From JANNOG01 sp050329415 (lineage in GTDB: Bacteria > Actinomycetota > Actinomycetes > Actinomycetales > JBBAYJ01): a stretch of DNA of 21,025 bases. Every line of letters starts with the position of its first letter. Position 1 is the first letter of the stretch. The DNA lies in assembly GCA_050329415.1 (NCBI GenBank), contig JBHJOS010000029.1:1-21025 (forward strand). Direction: 5' to 3'. Below the pieces are notes generated by a model, which saw only the letters and a list, made by a program, of their open reading frames with translations, was not told where the DNA came from and made no database searches. Below are positions 14,483 to 21,025 of the stretch, piece after piece. The translations under genes and the position numbers were made by a program.

Positions 14483-15928
14483 TCACGGTGGTGCCCCCGC
14501 GGGTTCGAGTGGGGCTCCTTCCGCCCCGGGGGCAGGGGCGGGAGGCGGGACTGCGGCGAGCGCCAGCAGGACGGCGGCGAGCACCGGGAGCGCCGGCACG
14601 TGCCAGAGGAAGTCGAAGCCGCTGTGGACGGCGAAGGCGGCCGTCGCCGCGGCCGCCCCGGCCCAGGTGGCGCGGTCGAGCGGCGGCGCGGTGCCCTCGG
14701 GCCTGCCCCGGTGGACCGACCGCCACAGCGTGAGCAGGACCACGACGAGCAGGGCGGCGCCGATCAGACCGAGTTCGAGCAGGACCTGCAGGTACTCGTC
14801 GTGCAGGAACCGCAGCGTGACGGCGGCACCGGCGTCGTCCCGCCAGGTCACCTGCCCGTTCCCGGGACCGACGCCCACGAGGGGCGAGCCGTGCAGCTCG
14901 CGCAGCGCCGCCGCTGCAGCGTCGAGACGGAACGACGAGCCAGCCCCGATCCTGGTGGCCGTCACCTCCCAGACGGCCGACCTCACCTGCTGGCTCGCGA
15001 CCCCGGCAAGTGCGGCGCCTGTCAGCAGCGTCGCGGCGGCCAACCACGTCGGGACGTTGCGGGTACGCGCCGCTCGATCGACGAGGACCGCGAGGATCGC
15101 CCCGGCGCCGAGCCCGCCCACGGCGACGGGGACATCGGCCGGCGACGACGCCACGAGGCTCGGCAGGAGCGCCGCCGTCGCCACGGTGGCACCCGTGAGC
15201 GGCCCCAGCAGGGCGCGCCGGAGCTCCCGGTCACCGAGTGCCGCGAGTGCCCCGACCCCGACGACCAGGGCGAGCAGCCCTCCGCGGCTCAGCGTCGCCG
15301 CCGCTGTCGTCAGCATGAGCACGACCAGCGCGATGGCCGCCCACCGCGACCGGCCCACGAGGGTCGACGACCGGGCGACGGTGAGGAGCGCCAGCGGCAC
15401 GAGGACGGCCGCCAGCGCGTTGGGGTACCCCAGCGCACCCGAGGCCCGCCACAGCCCGTCGGTGACCAGTGCCCAGTCGGGGGTACGACCCAGAAGGGCG
15501 ACCCATGCCGTGACGGCGAGCAGGCCTCCGATGAGGGGTAGCGAGTCGGCCACGAGCCTGCGGTCACCCGGGGGCAGGCTCGCCACCGCCACGAGGACCG
15601 CGGCCACGCCGCAGGCGACGGCCGCCGTGAGCGCGCCGGCGAGGACGTCCTCGCGCAGGGCGCCGGCCGCCACGGCCCAGCCCCCCAACAGCGCACACGC
15701 CGTCGCCGGCGCGACGAGGTTCCGGCCCGGCCGACCACCCACGAGAGCGAACGCGAGGCTGACAGCGACGCCGATCGCGAGCCCGGGGCGAGCGGCCCCG
15801 GAGAAGGAGCCCTGGCTGGCCAACCCCACGGTGAGAGTCAGCAGCAGGACCGTGGCCGATGCGGTGGACGCCCAGGCGCCACGTCGTGGGTCAGGGAGCG
15901 TCGCGCCCGGGTGTCGGGACGAGAACAC
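14483..15928 (-). CDS. O-antigen ligase/polymerase-like membrane protein (Wzy_C family)
   Basis: The protein has about 12 predicted hydrophobic helices. It carries landmarks of the O-antigen ligase family: GYPNALAAVLV, the SRGG motif in TAAATLSRGGLLAL, a periplasmic loop with SPLVGVGPGNGQ, and HDEYLQVLLELGLIG. In Gram-positive hosts such proteins join or polymerise cell-surface glycans, or attach sugars to proteins. No other glycan genes are nearby, so the substrate is open. The start is uncertain. GTG at 15928 gives 481 residues and follows an AGGAGG that is rather far away (21 bases). An ATG at 16018 would add 30 residues, but those codons include AGT AAA CTA CTT GAA GCT, unlike the rest of the window, and a TAAACT -10-like site lies inside them. 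Confidence 0.82.
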   Translation of the reverse strand: MFSSRHPGATLPDPRRGAWASTASATVLLLTLTVGLASQGSFSGAARPGLAIGVAVSLAFALVGGRPGRNLVAPATACALLGGWAVAAGALREDVLAGALTAAVACGVAAVLVAVASLPPGDRRLVADSLPLIGGLLAVTAWVALLGRTPDWALVTDGLWRASGALGYPNALAAVLVPLALLTVARSSTLVGRSRWAAIALVVLMLTTAAATLSRGGLLALVVGVGALAALGDRELRRALLGPLTGATVATAALLPSLVASSPADVPVAVGGLGAGAILAVLVDRAARTRNVPTWLAAATLLTGAALAGVASQQVRSAVWEVTATRIGAGSSFRLDAAAAALRELHGSPLVGVGPGNGQVTWRDDAGAAVTLRFLHDEYLQVLLELGLIGAALLVVVLLTLWRSVHRGRPEGTAPPLDRATWAGAAAATAAFAVHSGFDFLWHVPALPVLAAVLLALAAVPPPAPAPGAEGAPLEPAGAPP

Positions 15929-15989
15929 CGAGTCGGTGGTCGGCTGACGCCTCCTTCCGACGGACAGTGACCAGCCGAAAGCTTCAAGT

Positions 15990-15995
15990 AGTTTA
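15990..15995 (-). promoter_or_regulatory. Possible -10 box of the O-antigen-ligase-like gene
   Basis: TAAACT on the minus strand lies in a short AT-rich patch (about 15977-15999) in otherwise GC-rich DNA. It is followed by AGGAGG at 15950-15955. It supports the downstream GTG start. No -35 was recognised. Confidence 0.35.
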
Positions 15996-16180
15996 CTCCC
16001 CTGGCGGCTCACCGCCATCGGCCGAGGTCGATGTGGCGAGCGTCACTGGGCCCGCCGATGGCGCATGGGTGACCGGGAGCAGGGCCAGGACCTGCCGGTC
16101 GACGTTCTCGCCGACCTGCTTGCCGCATCGCCGCGGAGTGATTCCCGACGGCCGCGCCACCGAGCCGGGACACGCCTCGT

Positions 16181-16567
16181 TCACTCGGTGCCGGGCTCCA
16201 GATCGGCCGGGGTCCCCCGCAGCCACACCCCGACCCGCTCGCACTCCAGCGCGACGGGGTCGCCTCGGCGACGCGCCCGCCGCCACTCGTCCGGCGTCCA
16301 GGCGACGATCTCGACGCGGCTCGGCGGCACACCGAAGGCTGCGAGCCGCTCGACGGGCCGCACCGGCAGGCGCTCCGCGACCACGAGCACGTCGACGTCG
16401 CTGACCTCGTGGAAGTCACCCCGCGCCACGGAGCCGAAGACGACGATGGCGTGCACGTCGATCCTCGCGCCCGCGTCCACGGCGAACCGTCTCGCCCGGT
16501 CCAGCAGGGCCTCCCGTTCGGCGCGCCGCCGCTGGAGCACCTCGGCCGGGGTCGCGGGCGACGTCAT
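16181..16567 (-). CDS. MNT-type nucleotidyltransferase (HEPN partner)
   Basis: The 128-residue protein has the minimal nucleotidyltransferase signature: Gly45-Ser46, then VARGDFHEVS, then Asp57-x-Asp59 (SDVDVLVV). These are the nucleotide- and metal-binding residues. A third acidic residue is likely in RVEIVAWT. In characterised HEPN-MNT pairs the MNT protein is the antitoxin and transfers AMP to the HEPN toxin. Its ATG at 16567 overlaps the stop of the HEPN gene (ATGA). It is the last gene of the minus-strand set. The 160 bases after it hold no gene I can support. Confidence 0.88.
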   Translation of the reverse strand: MTSPATPAEVLQRRRAEREALLDRARRFAVDAGARIDVHAIVVFGSVARGDFHEVSDVDVLVVAERLPVRPVERLAAFGVPPSRVEIVAWTPDEWRRARRRGDPVALECERVGVWLRGTPADLEPGTE

Positions 16568-16998
16568 CGCCTGCCGTCGCCCGTCAGCGCGGTCCAGGCC
16601 GCGTCCACGGCGCCCACCAGGTCGTCCACCGTCGACAACGCCCGCTGGCTGTCGGCGGGGCCGTAGTTCTCCCGGGGCGTCCCGCTCGCCACGGCATCCG
16701 GGTACCGGCTCGCCTGGTAGTCGCGACCGAGGATGGCCAGCCGCTCACGCAACCCCGGGTCGACGGCAAGGCCTGCGGTCGGAGCCGCCCGGTCGGCGAG
16801 TTCGGTGACCGCGTGGCCCCACGCCTGGGACGCCGCGCCGACCCCCCGCAGCAGGCCCTTGAGTGCCAGCTGGGCCGCCTGCTCGGCGTGGAGCACGGCG
16901 GAGTTGTGCGCCTCGGCGCCGGCCAGCAGGCGCGCGACGGCCAGCTCCTCCTCGCAGGCCCGGCGCCACCGCGTGTACTCGTTCTCGTCCAGCAGCAC
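16564..16998 (-). CDS. HEPN domain protein, partner of the MNT gene
   Basis: The 144-residue all-helical protein matches the HEPN family (PF05168 type). ACEEELAVARLL begins helix 1, SAVLHAEQAAQLALKGLL is the helix-2 hallmark, WGHAVTEL follows, and the end reads RDYQASRYPDAV with a later ENY. Members are often RNA-cleaving toxins, but the usual R-x4-6-H catalytic motif is not visible, so nuclease activity is doubtful. The start is GTG at 16998, with no good ribosome site and only 9 bases after the C39-like gene. Translation probably depends on the upstream gene, which is unusual for a self-standing toxin-antitoxin pair. Confidence 0.85.
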   Translation of the reverse strand: MLLDENEYTRWRRACEEELAVARLLAGAEAHNSAVLHAEQAAQLALKGLLRGVGAASQAWGHAVTELADRAAPTAGLAVDPGLRERLAILGRDYQASRYPDAVASGTPRENYGPADSQRALSTVDDLVGAVDAAWTALTGDGRR

Positions 16999-17007
16999 GA
17001 GGCCAGG

Positions 17008-17766
17008 CTAGTGACGGGGTGCGAAGGGCGCGTTCGCGTCGAGGGTCACGCCACGGCGGGCGAAGAACGACTCGAAGACGGAGGTCGGCAGCGTCGCGAC
17101 CCGCGTGTCGGAGCGATGTCCCGACGGGTTGTGGAAGGTCAGGGTGTGGGCCTCGAATCCGGTGACGAGGACGAGGTGACCACCTCGGCCGGGTGCCGGT
17201 CGCTCGGGGCGCCGGATCTCCTTGTGCACCGACGCCATGACCAGCCGACCGCGGGCGATCTCGCGACGGATGCCGTCGGCACCGAGATCGTGGTGGACGT
17301 GGCCGTCCAGGCCGTGGGCCTCGCGCACGTAGGTCACGAACGGCGCGTAGTACAGCCCGCGGATCGTCCCCTGCTCAGCGACGTACGTCCCGTGCGGGAG
17401 CCCTGCCCGCAGGAGTTCGAACAGCGGCGGCGCGTGACCGTCCCGATGGAGGAGCGCCATCCGCAAGCACGCCATCCCGCAGGCGTGCCGGCACCACCGG
17501 GCGTAGTCCGCGAGGTCGCGGGCACCGGTCTCGGCCCAAGCCGGGTCGTCGGCCGGGTCGAGCCCGCCATAGGCGACGGCGTCGATGAGACCCGGCGTGG
17601 CGTACTGGGTGACCAGGGGAACGTTCGTGTGGCTGGTCGGCGTGGCGTCGCCACCCGAACCGATCGGTGACGGCGAGCAGGCCGGGCAGTCCGGAGCGGA
17701 ATCGGCTTCGCGGTCCTGGCGCCCAGCCTTCCGGGCGGCAGTGATCCCACGATGTCCGGTGTTCAC
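17008..17766 (-). CDS. C39-like cysteine peptidase
   Basis: The 252-residue protein has a papain-like C39 core. The nucleophile is probably Cys96 in WCRHACGMACLRM, flanked by Cys92 and Cys100. The catalytic His197 lies in RGGHLVLVTGFE, and Asn213 in HNPSG completes the triad. No signal peptide or membrane segment is present, so it works in the cytoplasm and is not the peptidase of a bacteriocin exporter. An N-terminal 45 residues with CPAC and Gly/Pro/Ser is probably disordered. The GTG at 17766 overlaps the stop of the ATP-grasp gene (GTGA), so it is translationally coupled to it. It may cut or transfer the product of that ligase, or act as an acyltransferase; this is inference from gene order. 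Confidence 0.83.
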   Translation of the reverse strand: MNTGHRGITAARKAGRQDREADSAPDCPACSPSPIGSGGDATPTSHTNVPLVTQYATPGLIDAVAYGGLDPADDPAWAETGARDLADYARWCRHACGMACLRMALLHRDGHAPPLFELLRAGLPHGTYVAEQGTIRGLYYAPFVTYVREAHGLDGHVHHDLGADGIRREIARGRLVMASVHKEIRRPERPAPGRGGHLVLVTGFEAHTLTFHNPSGHRSDTRVATLPTSVFESFFARRGVTLDANAPFAPRH

Positions 17767-18854
17767 GGTCGATATCCAGGAGCTGCGGCGCGAGCGGCAT
17801 CGAGTATGTGATGCACGAGCTCGGTGTGCGAGATGCCTGCTGCTTCCGCCATCCTGGACAGGTTGCCGGTCCGGGACAGGCCCGGCAAGGTGTTGATCTC
17901 GAGCCACCACGGTCGCAGCTCGGCGTCGAGGACGAAGTCGCTCCTGGAGTGACCGACGCACCCGAGGGCGCGATGGGCGCGGATCGCCGAGGCGCTGACG
18001 GCGGCCCTCGCTGCCGGAGACAGAGGCGCCGGGCAGCGGTAATCGCACAGCTCCGCGTCGGCCTTGGACTCGCCGTCGTAGAAGTCCCTGACGGTCGCGA
18101 CTTCGAGCGGGGGCAGCGCGACCGGCTCGCCTCGCACCTCAAGGACACCCACGGTCACGATCCGGCCCTCCACGAACGGCTCCACGAGGACACCGCCGGA
18201 CCGAAGGTCGCCGGATGTGATCAGCCGAGTGAGCGCCTTCGCGTCTCGGGCGACGGCGACCCCGTTCGATCCGCCCTCGCTCGCCGGCTTGAGGACGCAG
18301 GGGAGTCCGACTGCGACAGCCACCTCCTCGGTCACCTCCGCCGGGGCGCGACGGTCGCGAACGTCGAGGACGACGTGTGGGATGACCCGTACCCCCGCGG
18401 CAGCGACCACGGTCTTGGCCGTCGGCTTGTGCATCCCGAGGGCACTGGCGAGGACCCCGGAACCGGTGTAAGGGATCGAGAGCGTCTCGAGGAAGCCCTG
18501 GAGCCTCCCGTCCTCGGCGTACTGACCTGCGATCGCGAGGAAGGCGATGTCGATGCAGACGACCCTGGTGGTGAACTCTGCTGCGGCGGTGTCGAGAACC
18601 ACGACGACGTGGCCCGTTGCCTCGAGTGCCTCGGCGACCGCCTGCCCCGACATGAACGAGCGCTCCCGCTCCCGGCTTCTCCCTCCTGTCAGGACACCGA
18701 TCACGAGGCCGCGGACGGGACGGGAGGCGTCGGAGACGAGCGACAGCCGCGACCGAGCCGACGTGTCGACGTCACTGAGCTCGATCGTGTGATCCGACTC
18801 ACCGGCCTCTCGCAACGCGTCGATCCCGTCACGCGCCACTGCCGCACCACTCAT
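17763..18854 (-). CDS. ATP-grasp ligase related to D-Ala-D-Ala ligase
   Basis: The 363-residue enzyme has the full ATP-grasp fold. GGRSRERERSFMSG (from about 57) matches the first substrate site of D-Ala ligases. IPYTGSGVLASALGMHK has His where these enzymes have Asp. VLKPASEGGSNGV is the phosphate loop. DFVLDAELRPWWLEINTLPGLS carries the metal and substrate ligands. The omega-loop reads YDGESKADAELCDYRCPA in place of the usual YDYxxKY form, so the second substrate is probably not D-Ala. About 48 extra residues precede the catalytic domain. The start is taken as ATG 18854, seven bases after TAATCT; an ATG at 18860 is the alternative. The context suggests an accessory amide-bond enzyme and not the cell-wall ligase. 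Confidence 0.85.
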   Translation of the reverse strand: MSGAAVARDGIDALREAGESDHTIELSDVDTSARSRLSLVSDASRPVRGLVIGVLTGGRSRERERSFMSGQAVAEALEATGHVVVVLDTAAAEFTTRVVCIDIAFLAIAGQYAEDGRLQGFLETLSIPYTGSGVLASALGMHKPTAKTVVAAAGVRVIPHVVLDVRDRRAPAEVTEEVAVAVGLPCVLKPASEGGSNGVAVARDAKALTRLITSGDLRSGGVLVEPFVEGRIVTVGVLEVRGEPVALPPLEVATVRDFYDGESKADAELCDYRCPAPLSPAARAAVSASAIRAHRALGCVGHSRSDFVLDAELRPWWLEINTLPGLSRTGNLSRMAEAAGISHTELVHHILDAARAAAPGYRP

Positions 18855-18861
18855 GATCATG

Positions 18862-18867
18862 AGATTA
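18862..18867 (-). promoter_or_regulatory. Candidate leaderless -10 box of the ATP-grasp operon
   Basis: TAATCT on the minus strand lies seven bases before ATG 18854. It touches the left arm of the inverted repeat at 18866-18893, so a protein bound there would cover the promoter. Confidence 0.5.
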
Positions 18868-18893
18868 GGGGTGGTGCCGGTCGCGAACCCCTA
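18866..18893. promoter_or_regulatory. Inverted repeat in the ATP-grasp/XRE divergent promoter
   Basis: TAGGGGT (18866-18872) and ACCCCTA (18887-18893) are perfect seven-base arms about two helical turns apart. A further GGGGTG lies at 18903-18908. The direct repeat GACGTAC (18927-18933 and 18940-18946) lies nearer the XRE gene. The TAGGGGT pair is the best candidate operator for the neighbouring XRE regulator. Confidence 0.5.
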
Positions 18894-19030
18894 CAGAAGG
18901 TTGGGGTGTTCTGCCGAGTCGTCCTCGACGTACAACCAGGACGTACCGGCGCGATCACGTGACTCGGCACGGTCCCAGCCTGGGCACGCTCCCCTGATGC
19001 GTGATGCCGTTGTCGGCCAGACTGGAGACC

Positions 19031-20260
19031 GTGCCTCTCGACCACGACGCCGGGGTGGGCGATCGCATCGCCTACCACCGGCGTCGCCGTGGCATGACCC
19101 AGGCCGTGCTGTCCGGGCTCGTCGGCCGGTCCGAGGAGTGGCTGTCCCAGATCGAGCGCGGTTCCCGAACGGTCGAGCGCCTGACGATCATCGTGGACGT
19201 GGCGCGCGCTCTTCGGGTCGAACCGGTCGCCCTTCTCCCGCCCCCGTTCCACAGCACCGCTCGGCGCGTCGGTGATGCCGGAGTCCTCGGGACCGCTCCG
19301 GACACGGTTCCCGGGATCCGGGCCGCCCTCATGCGTCCTCCGGGCAGGCACAGCACGAGGCGCCCGCCGCACCCGAAGGCCCTGGAGAACCGGATCGCCT
19401 GGGCTTTCCGCTGCTCGCAGACCGAACGATGGAGTGATCTCGGGCCGGCGCTGCCGGATCTGATCGAGGACGCCCACGCGGCTGTCGACCACGTCCCCGG
19501 GGACCCGTCGGCGCTGACGGCGCTGTCACTCGCCTACCGAGTCACCTCCGGGATGCTCGATCGGATCGGGGAACCCCATCTCCCGTGGATCGCCGCCGAG
19601 CGTGCCGCGGCCGCTGCCGAGCGGGCCGAGGACCCACTCCTCATCGGTGGCGCGGCATGGCGCTGGGCGGTCGTGCTCCGCCACGCCGGGGAGCTGGAAG
19701 CGAGCCTGGCGGTGCCGGCCGCCGCGGCGGAGATGCTCGTCCCCCGGCGGACCGGCGTCGTGGACCCCCCGACGCTCAGTGTCCACGGGGCACTCCTGCT
19801 CAAGGCCGCTGTCGCGGCGGCCAGTCTCGACGACCGGCGGGCCGTCGACCACTACCTGTCGCGGGCCGAGGATGTCGCGGCCACCGTCGGGGAGCGGAAT
19901 CACTTCTGGTTTGCCTTCGGTCCGACCAACGTCCGGATCCACCGGGTGTGGCTGGCCACCGAACTCGGCGATCCCCGGTCCGCCCTGGATCTCGCCGGCC
20001 AGGTCGACGCGGACCGGCTCCCCGCTCACCTCTCGGAGCGGCGGACGTCCCACCTCATCACCGTCGCCTGGTCCCACTATCTGCGCCGACAGGACGACGA
20101 GGCGGTCCGGACCCTGGTCGCGGCCCGCACACACGGCGCCGAACAGCTCCTGTTCACGCGCCGGGCCCGGGACATGGTCGCGACCATGCTGAGGCGGGAC
20201 CGCCGGCGGCGGCGGGAACTCCGCGCCCTCGCGGAGTTCCTGGACGTCGCCGATCGATAG
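19031..20260 (+). CDS. XRE-family regulator with TPR-like C-terminal domain
   Basis: The 409-residue protein has an N-terminal helix-turn-helix: DRIAYHRRRRGMTQAVLSGL, then VGRSEEWLSQIERGSRTVERL. A Pro/Arg-rich linker follows. The last 280 residues are helical and rich in Ala and Leu (TALSLAYRV, AAERAAAAAERAEDPL, ALLLKAAVAAASLDD and similar), like the TPR domains of large Streptomyces-type XRE regulators that sense peptides or metabolites. The start is uncertain: GTG 19001, ATG 19004 and GTG 19031 are in frame. I prefer 19031 because CAGACT, a weak -10, lies seven bases before it and GGAG is close. It is divergent from the ATP-grasp operon and probably controls it. Confidence 0.82.
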   Translation: MPLDHDAGVGDRIAYHRRRRGMTQAVLSGLVGRSEEWLSQIERGSRTVERLTIIVDVARALRVEPVALLPPPFHSTARRVGDAGVLGTAPDTVPGIRAALMRPPGRHSTRRPPHPKALENRIAWAFRCSQTERWSDLGPALPDLIEDAHAAVDHVPGDPSALTALSLAYRVTSGMLDRIGEPHLPWIAAERAAAAAERAEDPLLIGGAAWRWAVVLRHAGELEASLAVPAAAAEMLVPRRTGVVDPPTLSVHGALLLKAAVAAASLDDRRAVDHYLSRAEDVAATVGERNHFWFAFGPTNVRIHRVWLATELGDPRSALDLAGQVDADRLPAHLSERRTSHLITVAWSHYLRRQDDEAVRTLVAARTHGAEQLLFTRRARDMVATMLRRDRRRRRELRALAEFLDVADR

Positions 20261-20302
20261 GATGTATTGAGCGTGACCCCGTCGACCTGCTCGAACTTCC
20301 CG

Positions 20303-21025
20303 TCAGAGCGCCGCTCTGATCTCCTCCGCCCAGTGGCACGCCACCGTGTGCCCCGGCGCCAGCTCGCGCAGCTGCGGTTCCTCGTCGTCGCAACGGCCCG
20401 GGCGGCGGAACGGGCACCGGGTGGCGAACCGGCACCCCGGCGGCGGGTCCGCCGGTGACGGCAGGTCGCCGGTCAGCAGGATGCGCCGGCGCCGGTCCTC
20501 GACCTCGGGGTCGGGCACCGGCACCGCCGACATCAGCGCCAGCGTGTACGGGTGCAGCGGCGCGTCGAACAGGGCGTCCACCGGGGCCTGCTCCAGGAGC
20601 CGCCCGACGTACATCACGCCGATGACGTCGCTGACGTAGCGGACCACCGCGAGGTCGTGGGCGATGACGAGGTACGTCAGCCTGAGCTCGCCCTGCAGCT
20701 CCCGCAGCAGGTTGAGCACCTGGGCCTGCACCGACACGTCGAGCGCCGACACCGGCTCGTCGGCGATGACGAGGTCCGGGCGCAGCGCGATCGCCCGGGC
20801 GATGCCGATCCGCTGCCGCTGGCCGCCGGAGAACTCGTGCGGGTACCGGTCGGCGGCCGACGCGGGCATCCCGACGTGGGACAGCAGCTCACGCACCTGG
20901 GCCGCTCGGCCGCCCCGGGGCGCCGCCCGGCCGTGCGCCACCAGGGGCTCCAGCAGAAGCGACTCCACGTTCTGCCGGGGATCGAGGCTCGCCGCGGGGT
21001 CCTGGAACACCATCTGCATCCGCCG
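20303..21025 (-). CDS. Oligopeptide/dipeptide ABC transporter ATP-binding protein (5' part outside window)
   Basis: The last 240 codons of an OppF/DppF-type ATPase are present. The Q-loop MVFQDPAASLDPR lies at the window edge. The signature FSGGQRQRIGIARA, Walker B DLVIADEPVSALDVSVQAQ and H-loop YLVIAHDL follow. The family-specific C-terminal tail HPYTLALMSAVP leads into GCRFATRCPF and further cysteines in PGRC and VACHW. Those four cysteines match the cluster or metal site seen in actinobacterial Opp ATPases. Walker A lies beyond the edge. It converges on the XRE gene with a 42-base gap. The rest of its transporter should lie to the right. Confidence 0.94.
   Translation of the reverse strand, partial: RRMQMVFQDPAASLDPRQNVESLLLEPLVAHGRAAPRGGRAAQVRELLSHVGMPASAADRYPHEFSGGQRQRIGIARAIALRPDLVIADEPVSALDVSVQAQVLNLLRELQGELRLTYLVIAHDLAVVRYVSDVIGVMYVGRLLEQAPVDALFDAPLHPYTLALMSAVPVPDPEVEDRRRRILLTGDLPSPADPPPGCRFATRCPFRRPGRCDDEEPQLRELAPGHTVACHWAEEIRAAL

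Noticed and set aside
15993..16286. Minus-strand frame between the MNT gene and the O-antigen-ligase-like gene
   Set aside because: It overlaps the end of the MNT gene in another frame, has no start signal, and its stop coincides with the proposed promoter of the next gene.
16009..16419. Minus-strand frame overlapping the MNT gene
   Set aside because: Ser/Arg/Gly-rich composition and complete overlap with the conserved nucleotidyltransferase motif in the correct frame.
16564..18854. Reading the ATP-grasp/C39 genes as a lasso-peptide or lanthipeptide cluster
   Set aside because: No precursor peptide, cyclase, dehydratase or exporter with a C39 domain is present nearby, and the peptidase has no membrane or ATPase domain.
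18867..18946. GGGGTG and GACGTAC repeats considered as a CRISPR-like or iteron array
   Set aside because: Units are 6-7 bases, only two or three copies, with irregular spacing; a regulatory site explains them better.
1..21025. tRNA, rRNA, insertion sequence, integrase or CRISPR array
   Set aside because: None was seen: no transposase or integrase-like translation, no array of regular repeats, and no tRNA-like cloverleaf was recognised by eye. A covariance-model scan could still reveal a small RNA.

Overview
The window comes from a very GC-rich actinobacterium. It carries most of the Pup-proteasome locus in the usual actinobacterial order: recB-like nuclease, M50 protease, trmI, arc/mpa, dop, pup, prcB, prcA, pafA. 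Codon third positions are almost always G or C, GTG starts are common, and several genes appear to be transcribed without a leader. Genus cannot be fixed from sequence alone; the proteins resemble those of high-GC Actinomycetia (Frankia- or Geodermatophilus-like), which is an impression and not a database result.

Layout. Bases 1-8819, minus strand: the 5' end of pafA, then prcA, prcB, pup, dop, a zinc alcohol dehydrogenase inserted between dop and arc, arc, trmI and an M50 site-2-protease-like gene. The divergent recB-like nuclease (8945-9790, plus) closes this block. Together these tag proteins with Pup (Dop, Pup, PafA), unfold them (Arc) and degrade them (PrcA/PrcB). Bases 9791-10450 hold no intact gene. 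They contain what reads as the two ends of a SemiSWEET-type sugar transporter joined out of frame, followed by two near-identical 24-bp palindromes 51 bp apart. These precede a MacB/FtsX-type ABC exporter pair (10451-13881, plus). Two strong hairpins separate that pair from a convergent two-gene unit (14016-15928, minus): an O-antigen-ligase-like membrane protein and a small secreted four-cysteine protein.

Bases 16181-18854, minus strand, hold a tightly packed four-gene set: a D-Ala-D-Ala-ligase-like ATP-grasp enzyme, a C39-like cysteine peptidase, a HEPN protein and a MNT nucleotidyltransferase. It is divergent from a large XRE-family regulator (19031-20260, plus). This is the part of the window most likely to be an undescribed system. 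The ligase departs from the housekeeping enzyme at its substrate loop, the ligase and peptidase genes overlap, and the HEPN-MNT pair follows after 9 bases. The window ends inside an oligopeptide ABC-transporter ATPase (20303 to the edge, minus).

A recurring signal is a TANNNT -10 hexamer placed 6-7 bases before a start codon. It occurs before pafA, dop, the M50 gene, the recB-like gene and the ATP-grasp gene, suggests leaderless mRNAs, and helps fix their starts.
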